Below are positions 45,627 to 54,389 of a stretch of DNA of 64,000 nucleotides, in pieces. This DNA is from Flavobacteriales bacterium. GTDB lineage: Bacteria; Bacteroidota; Bacteroidia; Flavobacteriales_G; Salibacteraceae. The notes under the pieces are model-generated. The model made no database searches, had not been told where the DNA came from, and saw only the letters and a list, made by a program, of their open reading frames with translations. The stretch lies in contig JABJJW010000009.1 of assembly GCA_018660685.1 (NCBI GenBank), positions 1 through 64,000 on the forward strand, given 5' to 3'. Position numbers and translations under genes: made by a program. Position 1 is the stretch's first letter, and every line of letters begins with the position of its first letter.

Positions 45627-46427
45627 ATGGCATTCGAATTTCACAAAGACAAAGAGCGATACTTCAGGATGCAGCACGAGACTACTCGCGACTACATCAT
45701 TCCTTTTCTGGAAACTAAAATCAAGGTGTCGGCGGGACTTAGAATCCTCGAGATTGGGTGTGCAGAAGCGGGAGTTTTAAAAGCCTTCACTGATAAAGGG
45801 TGTACTTGCCTTGGAATTGAACTTGCGTCGAACAGACTAGAGACAGCCAGATATTTCATGAAAGATGAAATGGAGAAAGGTCTCATCACGTTTATGGATA
45901 AGGACATTCATGACGTGGACGTTGAGAATGAGCTCGATGAAAAATTTGACCTCGTGATTCTGAAAGATGTGATAGAGCACATCCATGACCAACGCAGTTT
46001 CGTTATGAGGCTTCGTGATTTCTTGAAGGATGGCGGAATGATCTTCTATGCTTTCCCACCTTGGTATATGCCTTTTGGAGGGCATCAACAGGTCGCTAAA
46101 AACAAATTTTTATCTAAGCTTCCTTACTATCACTTACTGCCGCTGCCTTTATACAAGGCATTTCTACGATCGTTTGGAGAAACCAAAGAGAAGATAGCCA
46201 ACCTTGTAGAAATTAAGGAAACAGGAATATCAATTGAACGATTCGAACGCGTGGTCAGAGACGCCAATTTTGAGATTGCCGGAAAGCAACACTATTTATT
46301 CAATCCAATCTACAAGTTCAAATTTGGGTTGCAGCCTAAGAAGCAATATGGATTCATATCATCCATTCCTTTTATTCGAAATTTTTTCACGACCGGCGTC
46401 TATTACCTAACCATGCTGAAAAGGTAG
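45627..46427 (+). CDS. Class I SAM-dependent methyltransferase
   Basis: The 266-residue protein has the SAM-binding motif RILEIGCAEAG, an acidic ribose-binding Glu after strand 2 (LGIELA) and motif DLVILKDVIEHI, which resembles UbiG/Coq3-type and glycan-associated methyltransferases. The basic, aromatic C-terminal part (from about 160) could touch a membrane or lipid-linked acceptor. It lies at the left edge of the surface-polysaccharide locus, but the acceptor is not known. Confidence 0.85.
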   Translation: MAFEFHKDKERYFRMQHETTRDYIIPFLETKIKVSAGLRILEIGCAEAGVLKAFTDKGCTCLGIELASNRLETARYFMKDEMEKGLITFMDKDIHDVDVENELDEKFDLVILKDVIEHIHDQRSFVMRLRDFLKDGGMIFYAFPPWYMPFGGHQQVAKNKFLSKLPYYHLLPLPLYKAFLRSFGETKEKIANLVEIKETGISIERFERVVRDANFEIAGKQHYLFNPIYKFKFGLQPKKQYGFISSIPFIRNFFTTGVYYLTMLKR

Positions 46428-46434
46428 ACCCAAG

Positions 46435-46710
46435 CTAGTTTAATCTCACCAATTCTTCAGCGAGGAGTGCGGTATATTCTCTAGCCCCTTTTTCATTCAA
46501 ATGAAATAGGTCAAATGAGTTTTGTTTGGTATAGAGTTGGGGATATTCTTGCGGATTCGAGTAATCTAATACGACATATCCTTTTGAGCTCAGAAAATCG
46601 GCTTGGGCGCTTACTGCGATGGCAGCATTCGGGCCTTGCCTTGGAGGGATTAAACAAATTAATTGGGTTCAATAGTCCGGATCGACTTTCAATTCGTGAT
46701 AATAAATTAC
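46435..46710 (-). pseudogene. Remnant of an SGNH/GDSL-hydrolase-like gene
   Basis: Not in the ORF track. Read on the minus strand in the frame ending at TAG 46437-46435, the sequence gives a coherent C-terminus: CLIPPRQGPNAA, KGYVVLDYSNP and FDLFHLNEKGAREYTALLAEEL. This looks like the last block of an SGNH-type hydrolase, with the catalytic DxxH-like pair in FDLFH. An in-frame TGA (46671-46669) interrupts the frame after VDPDY and no start or N-terminal half is found upstream. It is therefore a decayed fragment about 90 codons long that fills the gap between the methyltransferase and YfhO genes. Confidence 0.7.
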
Positions 46711-46775
46711 ACATTTGAAGACGCCTGAATTAGGCGATCATTGTACGTCCTTCAGTCACCTCTAACTTTTTCACT

Positions 46776-49307
46776 TTGAGTTCTACGATTCTACCATTTT
46801 CGAGAAAAGCCATCCTGACTCATTCGAGCAGCATTGCCATTTTCATTGTCACAGCTATGTTGTACTGCTCACCCGTTCTTGAGGGCAAGAGAATAGTGCA
46901 AGATGATATTGTGAAGAACACTGCACAAAGCAAAGAGAGGTTAGATTTTTTCGAAGAAACAGGGGAAGAACCGTTGTGGACCAGTCGGGTGTTCAGCGGA
47001 ATGACCATGTTCAACATCGGGACTCGTTTTTCAGGGAATGGATTGATCTATCTCGATTCCTTAGTCCGAAAATGGCTTCCTGTGACTGTCAACATCATGT
47101 TTGTCACGATGCTCGGATTCTATTTGCTCATGATGGCACTTGGAATAAATCCATGGCTTTCAGTCGGCGGGGCTGTTGGCTATGCTCTGTCCTCAAACCT
47201 CTTGGTATCGCTGATGGCAGGACATAACACCAAGATTTTAACCATAGGCTATATGGGAATGGCGCTTGCTGGTCTATACATGGTCTTGAATTCGAAAAAA
47301 TATCTCGGAGCTACCCTCCTATCAATTGGCATGGGATTAATGGTACGCGCGAATCACCTCCAAATTCTGTACTATTTCATACTGCTTGGGCTGATTATCA
47401 GCATTGTTGAGTTGGTGAGAGCCTATCAAGAAAAGCGTCTTCCAGACTTTGCCAAAACAATCGGCCTCATTGCAATAGCAGGAATTATTGGAGCCCTTCC
47501 TGCTGCGGGAAAGGCGTATAACATTTATGCACACTCAGGCCCGACTATTCGAGGCGGTAATTCGGAGCTCTCGACGAAGAAAGAAGAGGACAAAGGTGGC
47601 CTCGACAGAGATTATGCCTGGCGTTGGTCCAATGGGCCTATCGAATCATTCACAATGGTCATTCCCAGCTTCATGGGAGGTTCCACTGGAGAAGCTCTTC
47701 CAAAAGACGGTAATGTTCAAAAAGAACTCCAGAAATTTCAGCTGAATAAACAGCAGAAAGAACAAATTCTTGGGAGAGCACCAATGTATGTTGGAAAGCA
47801 GCCCTTCTTGCTCGGAACAGTTTATGTCGGTTCAGCATTTATCCTCCTCTTCATATTTTCAATGTTCGTTGTAAAAGGGCCAATCAGACTCTGGGTAGGT
47901 ATTGCGACCGTGTTTTTCTTAATACTGAGTTTCGGAAGGCATTTTGAATTGATCAATGGCTTGCTCTTCGACTATCTACCAATGTTCAATAAATTCAGAA
48001 CTCCATCAATGGCATTGGCCATTCCGGGATTACTGATTCCATTTTTCGGACTGATAGGCCTAAATCTCGCGCTCAAAGGAGAACTTGAAGAAGCTGAATT
48101 CAAAAAAGCGCTGAAAATGACGCTGTATGTTGCAGGAGGAATTATGGCGTTGCTGTTGGTTTATGGTCTCACCAATGATTGGATTGGACCAAAAGACAGT
48201 CAATATCAGGGTGAGAATTCTCCTTGGGGTATTGACGGGGTGTATGAGGCACTCCTTGCAGATCGCAAAAGTCGATACATGACCGATTGGTTTCTCAGTC
48301 TAGTCATGATGGTTGGAGGTCTCGGTGTAATATGGGCTGGATACAAAAAGAAGATTTCGAATGTCCTAGTCTACGTTATCATTTTCCTCATTCTCGGAGG
48401 AGATAACTGGCGCGTCAGCAAACGATATCTGAACAATGACAAGTTTGAGAATCCACGCGATTATGAAAAGAACTTTGTTTCGAGTGCCGCAGATAAGTCA
48501 ATCCTTAAAGATGCAGACCCAAACTATCGCGTAATAAACATTACCCGTAACCCGTGGACAGATGGAATGACATGCTACCATCACAAAAACATTGGCGGCC
48601 ATCACGCGGCAAAATTGCAGCGATATCAAGAGTTGATAGAATACCAACTATCACCGCAACTACAAAAGCTTCAGGGTGGCTTGAGACAGGCAGGGGAGCG
48701 TGTGTTACTTGATCCCCAAGTAAGTGCTCAAATGCCAGTATACAATATGTTGAATACGAAGTACTTCATCCTTCGCCCCAATAACCCAATGGGTTTTGCT
48801 ACCAATCCTAGCGCTTGCGGAAATGCATGGTTTGTTAGTGAAATAGAGCAAGTTGGAAGTGCTCAAGATGAAATTCAAGCACTCGCAAACTTTAATCCGA
48901 ATGAAACGGCAATCGTTGAATCGGAATACAGTGAACAGCTTTATGGGTATTCATTCGGGAAATCAGATGATGCCAAAATTGAGTTGAACGAATTTCGCCC
49001 AAACCGAATCACTTACAGTTCGAATAATACAGAGGACGGACTTGCAGTGTTCTCTGAAATCTACTATCCTCTCGGATGGGAGGCATATGTTGATGACGCT
49101 CCAGCAGAAATTTATCGTGTTAACTATCTGCTCCGGGCCATCAAAATACCAGCAGGTAAGCACGAAGTGTTCATGATCTTTAAACCAGCGAGCTACTCTA
49201 TTGGGCAAGGTATTTCATTGGCTGGAACCATTTTGTTGGCCCTCTTCGCTGGTAGCATGATATATTTCTATCGAAAGCAAAGCCAAACGGAAGAGTCTGA
49301 AGCTTGA
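46776..49307 (+). CDS. YfhO family multi-pass membrane protein (GT-C-like)
   Basis: The 843-residue membrane protein has about 12-14 hydrophobic segments, an N-terminal loop SRVFSGMTMFNIG and a C-terminal soluble domain with EIYYPLGWEAYVDD, the YfhO signature. Family members are thought to act as GT-C glycosyltransferases moving a sugar from a lipid donor outside the cytoplasm, for example in teichoic acid or glycan decoration. It starts with TTG at 46776. Its stop overlaps the next glycosyltransferase's TTG start in TTGA, the first of several coupled junctions in the surface locus. Confidence 0.9.
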   Translation: MSSTILPFSRKAILTHSSSIAIFIVTAMLYCSPVLEGKRIVQDDIVKNTAQSKERLDFFEETGEEPLWTSRVFSGMTMFNIGTRFSGNGLIYLDSLVRKWLPVTVNIMFVTMLGFYLLMMALGINPWLSVGGAVGYALSSNLLVSLMAGHNTKILTIGYMGMALAGLYMVLNSKKYLGATLLSIGMGLMVRANHLQILYYFILLGLIISIVELVRAYQEKRLPDFAKTIGLIAIAGIIGALPAAGKAYNIYAHSGPTIRGGNSELSTKKEEDKGGLDRDYAWRWSNGPIESFTMVIPSFMGGSTGEALPKDGNVQKELQKFQLNKQQKEQILGRAPMYVGKQPFLLGTVYVGSAFILLFIFSMFVVKGPIRLWVGIATVFFLILSFGRHFELINGLLFDYLPMFNKFRTPSMALAIPGLLIPFFGLIGLNLALKGELEEAEFKKALKMTLYVAGGIMALLLVYGLTNDWIGPKDSQYQGENSPWGIDGVYEALLADRKSRYMTDWFLSLVMMVGGLGVIWAGYKKKISNVLVYVIIFLILGGDNWRVSKRYLNNDKFENPRDYEKNFVSSAADKSILKDADPNYRVINITRNPWTDGMTCYHHKNIGGHHAAKLQRYQELIEYQLSPQLQKLQGGLRQAGERVLLDPQVSAQMPVYNMLNTKYFILRPNNPMGFATNPSACGNAWFVSEIEQVGSAQDEIQALANFNPNETAIVESEYSEQLYGYSFGKSDDAKIELNEFRPNRITYSSNNTEDGLAVFSEIYYPLGWEAYVDDAPAEIYRVNYLLRAIKIPAGKHEVFMIFKPASYSIGQGISLAGTILLALFAGSMIYFYRKQSQTEESEA

Positions 49308-50590
49308 AAAAGGCCCTCATACTCACGTACTACTGGCCGCCAGGATCCGGCCCCGGAGTTCAACGATGGTTGAAATTTTGTAAGTACTTACCAGAATTTG
49401 GTTGGGACACGAAGGTGATCACTGTGAACAATGGAAGCTATCCAAGTGTCGATTCAAGCTTAGAAAATGATATTCCTGAGGGACTAGAAATCCACAAAAC
49501 CAAAACCATTGAACCTTTCGCCATTTACAATGCGCTGCGCGGTAAAAAAGGCAAATCAGTTGAAGTTGCACTAGCTAGTGTAAAGGGTAAACAAAGTCCT
49601 TTTTCCAAGTTTGCTAACTACGTTCGTTCCAACTATTTCATCCCGGATGCTCGGGTTGGTTGGAATACATATTCCTTTCCTAAGGCCATAGAATTAATAA
49701 AGAAGGATAGACCCGATGTCATTATTACGACAGGTCCGCCACACAGCACACACTTGGTTGGGCAACGACTTCATAAAATGTTTGATATTCCTTGGGTAGC
49801 TGATTTTCGTGATCCTTGGACTACGATTTATTACAATCAATTTCTTCTTCGAACGGACTCATCAATAAGAAAGGATAAAGCTTTAGAAGATCTGGTCCTA
49901 TCAGAGGCGAGTGCCCTGGTCACGGCGACTCCAGGAATGAAAGCAGAATATGAGGAAAGGGCGAATTCTGTTCAATTCCTAACCAATGGTTTTGACCAAT
50001 CGGATTTCCCCGAAGATATTTTACCACGCGAAGAAACATTTACCATCTCGTATGTCGGAAACTTCAAACCGATTCAAAACATTGAGATATTGTGGCAAGC
50101 ACTGAAGGACTTGAGCACTGAAGGCGCAAGTCTAAAACTTCAAATTACTGGCAATGTGGCTGAAGAAGTATCGAAGTCAATTCTAACCCATGGATTGGAC
50201 CACATGTTGGAGGTATTACCCTTCGTTCCTCATCATGAATCAATCAAACGAATGATGAGTGCACACATGTTGCTTCTCCCAATTCCGCAAGATGCAAGTA
50301 GTAAACTCATTCTCACTGGTAAGATATTTGAGTATTTGGCCACGCGCCGTCCAATTCTATCCATTGGTCCACCACACGGAAATGCATCAAGCATTCTCGA
50401 TGATTGTGAAAAAGAGTCCATGATTGACTACAAAGATCTTGAAGGTCTGAAGATGCAGATCAAGACTCAGTTAGACTTATGGAGTTCCGGTCAATATGAG
50501 CCTATATCTGGAAATGATAATTATACGAAGTACAGCCGAAAAGGCGTTACTGAGTCGCTTGCTCAATTATTGAATACGCTGGTAGAATGA
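49304..50590 (+). CDS. Glycosyltransferase, GT-B fold (GT4-like)
   Basis: The 428 residues begin with ALILTYYWPPGSGPGVQRWLKF, a common start of surface-polysaccharide glycosyltransferases. ITTGPPHSTHLVGQ, WVADFRDPW and a C-terminal donor-binding part with LTGKIFEYLATRRPIL follow. The sugar is unknown. It is coupled to YfhO by TTGA and to the formyltransferase fusion by ATGA. Confidence 0.9.
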   Translation: MKKALILTYYWPPGSGPGVQRWLKFCKYLPEFGWDTKVITVNNGSYPSVDSSLENDIPEGLEIHKTKTIEPFAIYNALRGKKGKSVEVALASVKGKQSPFSKFANYVRSNYFIPDARVGWNTYSFPKAIELIKKDRPDVIITTGPPHSTHLVGQRLHKMFDIPWVADFRDPWTTIYYNQFLLRTDSSIRKDKALEDLVLSEASALVTATPGMKAEYEERANSVQFLTNGFDQSDFPEDILPREETFTISYVGNFKPIQNIEILWQALKDLSTEGASLKLQITGNVAEEVSKSILTHGLDHMLEVLPFVPHHESIKRMMSAHMLLLPIPQDASSKLILTGKIFEYLATRRPILSIGPPHGNASSILDDCEKESMIDYKDLEGLKMQIKTQLDLWSSGQYEPISGNDNYTKYSRKGVTESLAQLLNTLVE

Positions 50591-51906
50591 GATGCGTTGT
50601 TATCGGTAGCAAAGAACTCGGATGTGTCATTGTCGATGAATTAGTTCGACAAAAACACAGCATTCCTCTCGTGATTACTCGCGACGATTCGCCTGGGATG
50701 GCATTGTGGCATAAAATGGGGCACCGATCGCTGAAAGAAGTGGCGACACGGCATGGCTTGAATGTTCTGGAAGGTGTCAAGGTTAATGACGACACAACAC
50801 TTAACGCTATTCGAGAAGCACGTCCCGATCTCATATTGTCTTGCTTCTGGAGCGATCTCTTTAAATCTGAAATTCTAATGATCCCTTCTCGAGGTGTATT
50901 TAACTTTCACACCGCATTTCTCCCAAAAAATCGCGGGTCAAGACCAATTCCTTGGGCGATGATTAACGGGGATGAGTTTACTGGAATCACCTTGCATCAA
51001 ATGCAATTAGGCGTTGATGACGGGCCAATTGTGGCCACCAAGAAAGTGGCCATCACCGACTCTGACACCGGCAAAACTATGTATGACAAAGTCATGCGCG
51101 AAGGCGTAAACTTGGTCACGGAAGTGATCGCGCTATTTGGAGAAGGCAAGGAGGTTTTGACACCACAAGAAGATGCTGATTCGACCTTCCATCTCCGAGG
51201 CGAACCATATGGTGGTCAATTCAACTACTTCTGGGATGAAACCAAAGTGGATCGTTTCAAACGGTCATTCATCTTCCCTCCCTTTCAGGCTCACAGAAAC
51301 CCACCGCAATCGAAGCAACTTAAGCAAGGCGTCTCCTTAATCGTGTCTTCAGAAAGATCAAGTGAATCATGGAATGAGCTAAGCGCTCAAAATCAATTCA
51401 CTCAAGATCTTCGTCCATATCAAATAGAGTCTGGTGGTGATTCAGCGATGCGTAAGGTCTTGAGGACTTGGAACCCAAAAGGCGGCGCTCAATTGTGTTA
51501 TTTTCCAACGCAGAAATCAGGCCTGGATGCGCATTATCCAATATTAGAATCCTTGATGCGGGGCGATTACCTGGCCAGCATTTCATCTCTTGAAACGTTA
51601 GACGGATCACCCGAAAGATGTCAACCTTTTCGATACGAGAACGGAATTCTTGAATTGCCTGTCAATTACGTTAATCCGTCAAAAGAAGAACTCCAATCTC
51701 ACCTCCACACAGCTCAGCGGTTCAGTGCCAAATATGATTGCACGTGCTACCTCCACATACTGTTAGATGAGCATTATGGCACGGATGATCACGAGCTGTT
51801 CACGAGAGAACTCTCACAACAAATTCAAAACAGCACGATATCATTAATGACTTATGGTGATGTTTGCGAAGAATTCAACACAGAATATGAAGACATCAGC
51901 GCTTGA
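50587..51906 (+). CDS. Formyltransferase-domain protein with NodB-like C-terminal part
   Basis: Residues 1 to about 200 are a formyltransferase domain with the catalytic Asn-His pair in FNFHTAFLP (N106, H108), the Arg/Gly loop KNRGSRPIPWAM and the Asp in GVDDGPI. This matches enzymes that transfer a formyl group from 10-formyl-THF to amino sugars. Residues about 230-439 look like a degenerate polysaccharide-deacetylase or related domain (FPTQKSGLDAHYP, LHILLDEHYGTDDHELF). I am unsure of that. The fusion may formylate and trim an amino sugar in one protein. It overlaps its neighbours on both sides. Confidence 0.8.
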   Translation: MRCVVIGSKELGCVIVDELVRQKHSIPLVITRDDSPGMALWHKMGHRSLKEVATRHGLNVLEGVKVNDDTTLNAIREARPDLILSCFWSDLFKSEILMIPSRGVFNFHTAFLPKNRGSRPIPWAMINGDEFTGITLHQMQLGVDDGPIVATKKVAITDSDTGKTMYDKVMREGVNLVTEVIALFGEGKEVLTPQEDADSTFHLRGEPYGGQFNYFWDETKVDRFKRSFIFPPFQAHRNPPQSKQLKQGVSLIVSSERSSESWNELSAQNQFTQDLRPYQIESGGDSAMRKVLRTWNPKGGAQLCYFPTQKSGLDAHYPILESLMRGDYLASISSLETLDGSPERCQPFRYENGILELPVNYVNPSKEELQSHLHTAQRFSAKYDCTCYLHILLDEHYGTDDHELFTRELSQQIQNSTISLMTYGDVCEEFNTEYEDISA

Positions 51907-52534
51907 GGCCTTTGATACTGTCCTCGTACTCGCACCACACACAGACGATGGTGAACTCGGCTGCGGCGGGACAATTCACAAACTAAAACAACTTGGAAAA
52001 AGGGTTGTTTATGCAGCATTCTCAACGTGTGAAGAGTCGGTGCCAGAAGGATTTCCGAAGGACGTTTTGACACATGAGGTTAAGGCGGCCACAAAAGAAT
52101 TAGGAATTCCGGAAGAGGACCTTATTATCCTCGACTATCAAGTCCGATACTTTCCACGGGATCGTCAAGCAATCCTCGAGGATATGGTCAAACTAAATAG
52201 AGAATTGAAACCGGACCTCGTTTTCTGTCCTTCATCATATGACATCCACCAAGACCATGGAACCATCAGCATGGAGGCCAAAAGGGCGTTTAAGAGCACC
52301 ACGCTACTTGGATATGAATTCATTTGGAATAATTTCCAGTTCTCATCACAGTCCTTCATTGAGCTAGATGAAGCCGATGTTGCAGCTAAAGTTGCGTCCA
52401 TGGAATGTTATAAGTCCCAATCAAAACGACTTTATGCGAAGGATAAGTTGATCAGAGGAATAGCAAATTATCGAGGGTTGCAAGCGCAAGTCGAATATGC
52501 TGAAGCTTTTGAAGTCATTCGTTGGATTATTTGA
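51887..52534 (+). CDS. PIG-L (LmbE) family deacetylase
   Basis: Zinc-dependent N-deacetylase, 215 residues from ATG 51887. The metal site is APHTDDGELGCGG, a variant of AHPDDE, with the second motif DIHQDHG. The family removes acetyl groups from GlcNAc-type sugars. The gene begins inside the end of the formyltransferase gene (20-bp overlap), and its stop overlaps the sulfotransferase ATG (TGATG). A free amine made here could be formylated by the upstream protein or amidated by the ATP-grasp system further on. Confidence 0.92.
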   Translation: MKTSALEAFDTVLVLAPHTDDGELGCGGTIHKLKQLGKRVVYAAFSTCEESVPEGFPKDVLTHEVKAATKELGIPEEDLIILDYQVRYFPRDRQAILEDMVKLNRELKPDLVFCPSSYDIHQDHGTISMEAKRAFKSTTLLGYEFIWNNFQFSSQSFIELDEADVAAKVASMECYKSQSKRLYAKDKLIRGIANYRGLQAQVEYAEAFEVIRWII

Positions 52535-53517
52535 TGGACACGCAGGCACATACCGTATTTCTGACTGGCACTGGCCGCTCGGGAACAAACATTTTAAAAA
52601 AGGTACTAGGCTCACACAGCAAAGCAGCATCACTGCCTTTCGAGTACAGATTCATCATTGACCCAGACGGCATCGTCGATTTTTACAATTCATATCCGGT
52701 TGTTTGGTCACCTTATCGTGCAGACAAGCAAATAAAAAGGCTCGAGTCATTTTTACTTGGTCTAGCTTCCCTTGATCTCGACAAAGAATCCAGAGCCGCG
52801 AAAGCATTATCTGCTGATCCGCAGGGCCTTGAGCTAACTCCACCTCCTTATAGTGGATGGGAGCTTGAAAAGTGGATTCCTGGATTTACAGAAGCTTCAA
52901 AACATTTGATCAATGACTTAAGCCAATTTGGATATTCTGCCGTCTGGCCCGGTTCCAAAGAAGGTGTGAATAGGAATGAGATGTATTTCCAAACGCCTAA
53001 GACGAAAGAAGAGCTCAAGCCAATAATTTCAGCTTATTTAAACTTCTGTCTCAACGCAATCGTCAATGCTCAGAATAAAGAAGTATTCATTGAAGACAAC
53101 ACTCACAACCTTCTTTTTGCCAATGATTTGCTGGAATTGGTTGATAATAGTAAAATGATTCACGTAATCCGAGATCCTCGGGACGTGGTAAGTTCGCTGA
53201 TTCAACAGCGTTGGGCACCAAAAGAATTAGAGAAAGCCATAGAATGGTACGGTGCTTTGATGGATCATTGGCTTGAAATTAGAAAGCATACGCCGAGTGA
53301 CAGGTTGCTTGAAATACGATTCGAAGACCTCATTCATCAAAGAGAGGAGACTTTGTCAGATGTATGCTCCTTTATCGGAATTGAAATCGAGCAGCCGCTT
53401 CGAGAAATTGATATGAGCAACCACCACATCGGACGTCATGAAAGCGATCTAAGCCTTGAGCAAATCAATTTGATGAACAATCGATTAGCTCGTATTATCG
53501 AAACGTATAATTATTGA
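52534..53517 (+). CDS. Sulfotransferase (PAPS-dependent), first of two
   Basis: The 327-residue protein has the 5'-phosphosulfate loop LTGTGRSGTNIL and the 3'-phosphate-binding IRDPRDVVSSLI, then RFEDLIHQREETL. These are standard for sulfotransferases acting on glycans or lipids. It is the last gene of the plus-strand operon. ATG 52534 is preferred to the TTG four codons earlier. Its 3' end overlaps the convergent second sulfotransferase by 7 bp; the two share the fold but little obvious sequence. Confidence 0.88.
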   Translation: MDTQAHTVFLTGTGRSGTNILKKVLGSHSKAASLPFEYRFIIDPDGIVDFYNSYPVVWSPYRADKQIKRLESFLLGLASLDLDKESRAAKALSADPQGLELTPPPYSGWELEKWIPGFTEASKHLINDLSQFGYSAVWPGSKEGVNRNEMYFQTPKTKEELKPIISAYLNFCLNAIVNAQNKEVFIEDNTHNLLFANDLLELVDNSKMIHVIRDPRDVVSSLIQQRWAPKELEKAIEWYGALMDHWLEIRKHTPSDRLLEIRFEDLIHQREETLSDVCSFIGIEIEQPLREIDMSNHHIGRHESDLSLEQINLMNNRLARIIETYNY

Positions 53518-54389
53518 TCCTCCAACCAGACTGGAAGCTTCTCACCGCTGTGTCTGAGTAAGCCCTTTACCTGACTTAAGTCCTGTTGGTAGTATTGTTT
53601 CAGTTTCTGCTCTGTTTCTGTGCTGATGTCCGAATCAAAAGGCTTCCCATTTATTGCATGGTAGAAGGATGTCAACCATCGCTTGAGCTTTGGACTGCGA
53701 TTCCAGAAACCTTGAAATCTTCGAAACACAGAAATTCCGATTGACTGCAACTGCGGATTTTTGAAGTCAACGCTTTCATTGTCACGCGTGAACTCGAAGC
53801 TTTCGTAGAATCCAGAGGCGATTCCGAGCCGTTCTGAAATCGACATCATCATGGATTTCGAATTCTTGAGATCGTCACTAAAGTGGATGGTCATGCGAGC
53901 CCCAAAATGGTCTTTCCACGTTACAAGGTCCTCGAAATAGAGACCGTCAACCAAGCCATTGTATACAGACTTATTCAATCTCACGCCCTGTTCCAGACAC
54001 TTATCTACATACTCAGCAAAACTCTCTCCATCAGGAATCTCGAGTCCGCGCTTTTTGTATTTGTAGAATGAATGCAATCTTTTCACTGGGTCACGAAGCA
54101 GTAGAATGATCTTCAAATCTGTTCCTAAGTATTGGTCCAGATATTTGAGATTTCCCGCGATGTCATGAAAGTAGCGAGGCGTTGATTCGAGAATAATTTT
54201 TTCGCCTTGATGGTTAAAATGTTTCAGATAGTCGTCAAGCCTAACATTGTTCCAATCCTCAACCCGATTCCAAAAGAAGGTTTCCTTCACATCAGCTCCG
54301 CATACATCAGGATGTGCACTTAGGTAATTGTGCATGGACGTGGTGCCTGCTTTATTCACTCCTGCTATGATCAGATTTGGTAGAGCCAT
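53511..54389 (-). CDS. Sulfotransferase (PAPS-dependent), second
   Basis: The 292-residue protein shows the heparan-type pattern: AGVNKAGTTSMHNYL (phosphosulfate loop), the substrate-side KETFFWNR and LLRDPVKRLHSFY (3'-phosphate loop). This is closer to the animal-like NDST/HS3ST branch than its convergent neighbour. It is the last gene of the six-gene minus-strand operon and starts in a TAATG overlap with the flippase stop. Confidence 0.9.
   Translation of the reverse strand: MALPNLIIAGVNKAGTTSMHNYLSAHPDVCGADVKETFFWNRVEDWNNVRLDDYLKHFNHQGEKIILESTPRYFHDIAGNLKYLDQYLGTDLKIILLLRDPVKRLHSFYKYKKRGLEIPDGESFAEYVDKCLEQGVRLNKSVYNGLVDGLYFEDLVTWKDHFGARMTIHFSDDLKNSKSMMMSISERLGIASGFYESFEFTRDNESVDFKNPQLQSIGISVFRRFQGFWNRSPKLKRWLTSFYHAINGKPFDSDISTETEQKLKQYYQQDLSQVKGLLRHSGEKLPVWLEDQ

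Noticed and set aside
46511-46718. Two opposing ORFs of about 67 aa
   Set aside because: Neither shows a pattern; a third frame on the minus strand gives a hydrolase-like C-terminus, so I annotate a pseudogene.
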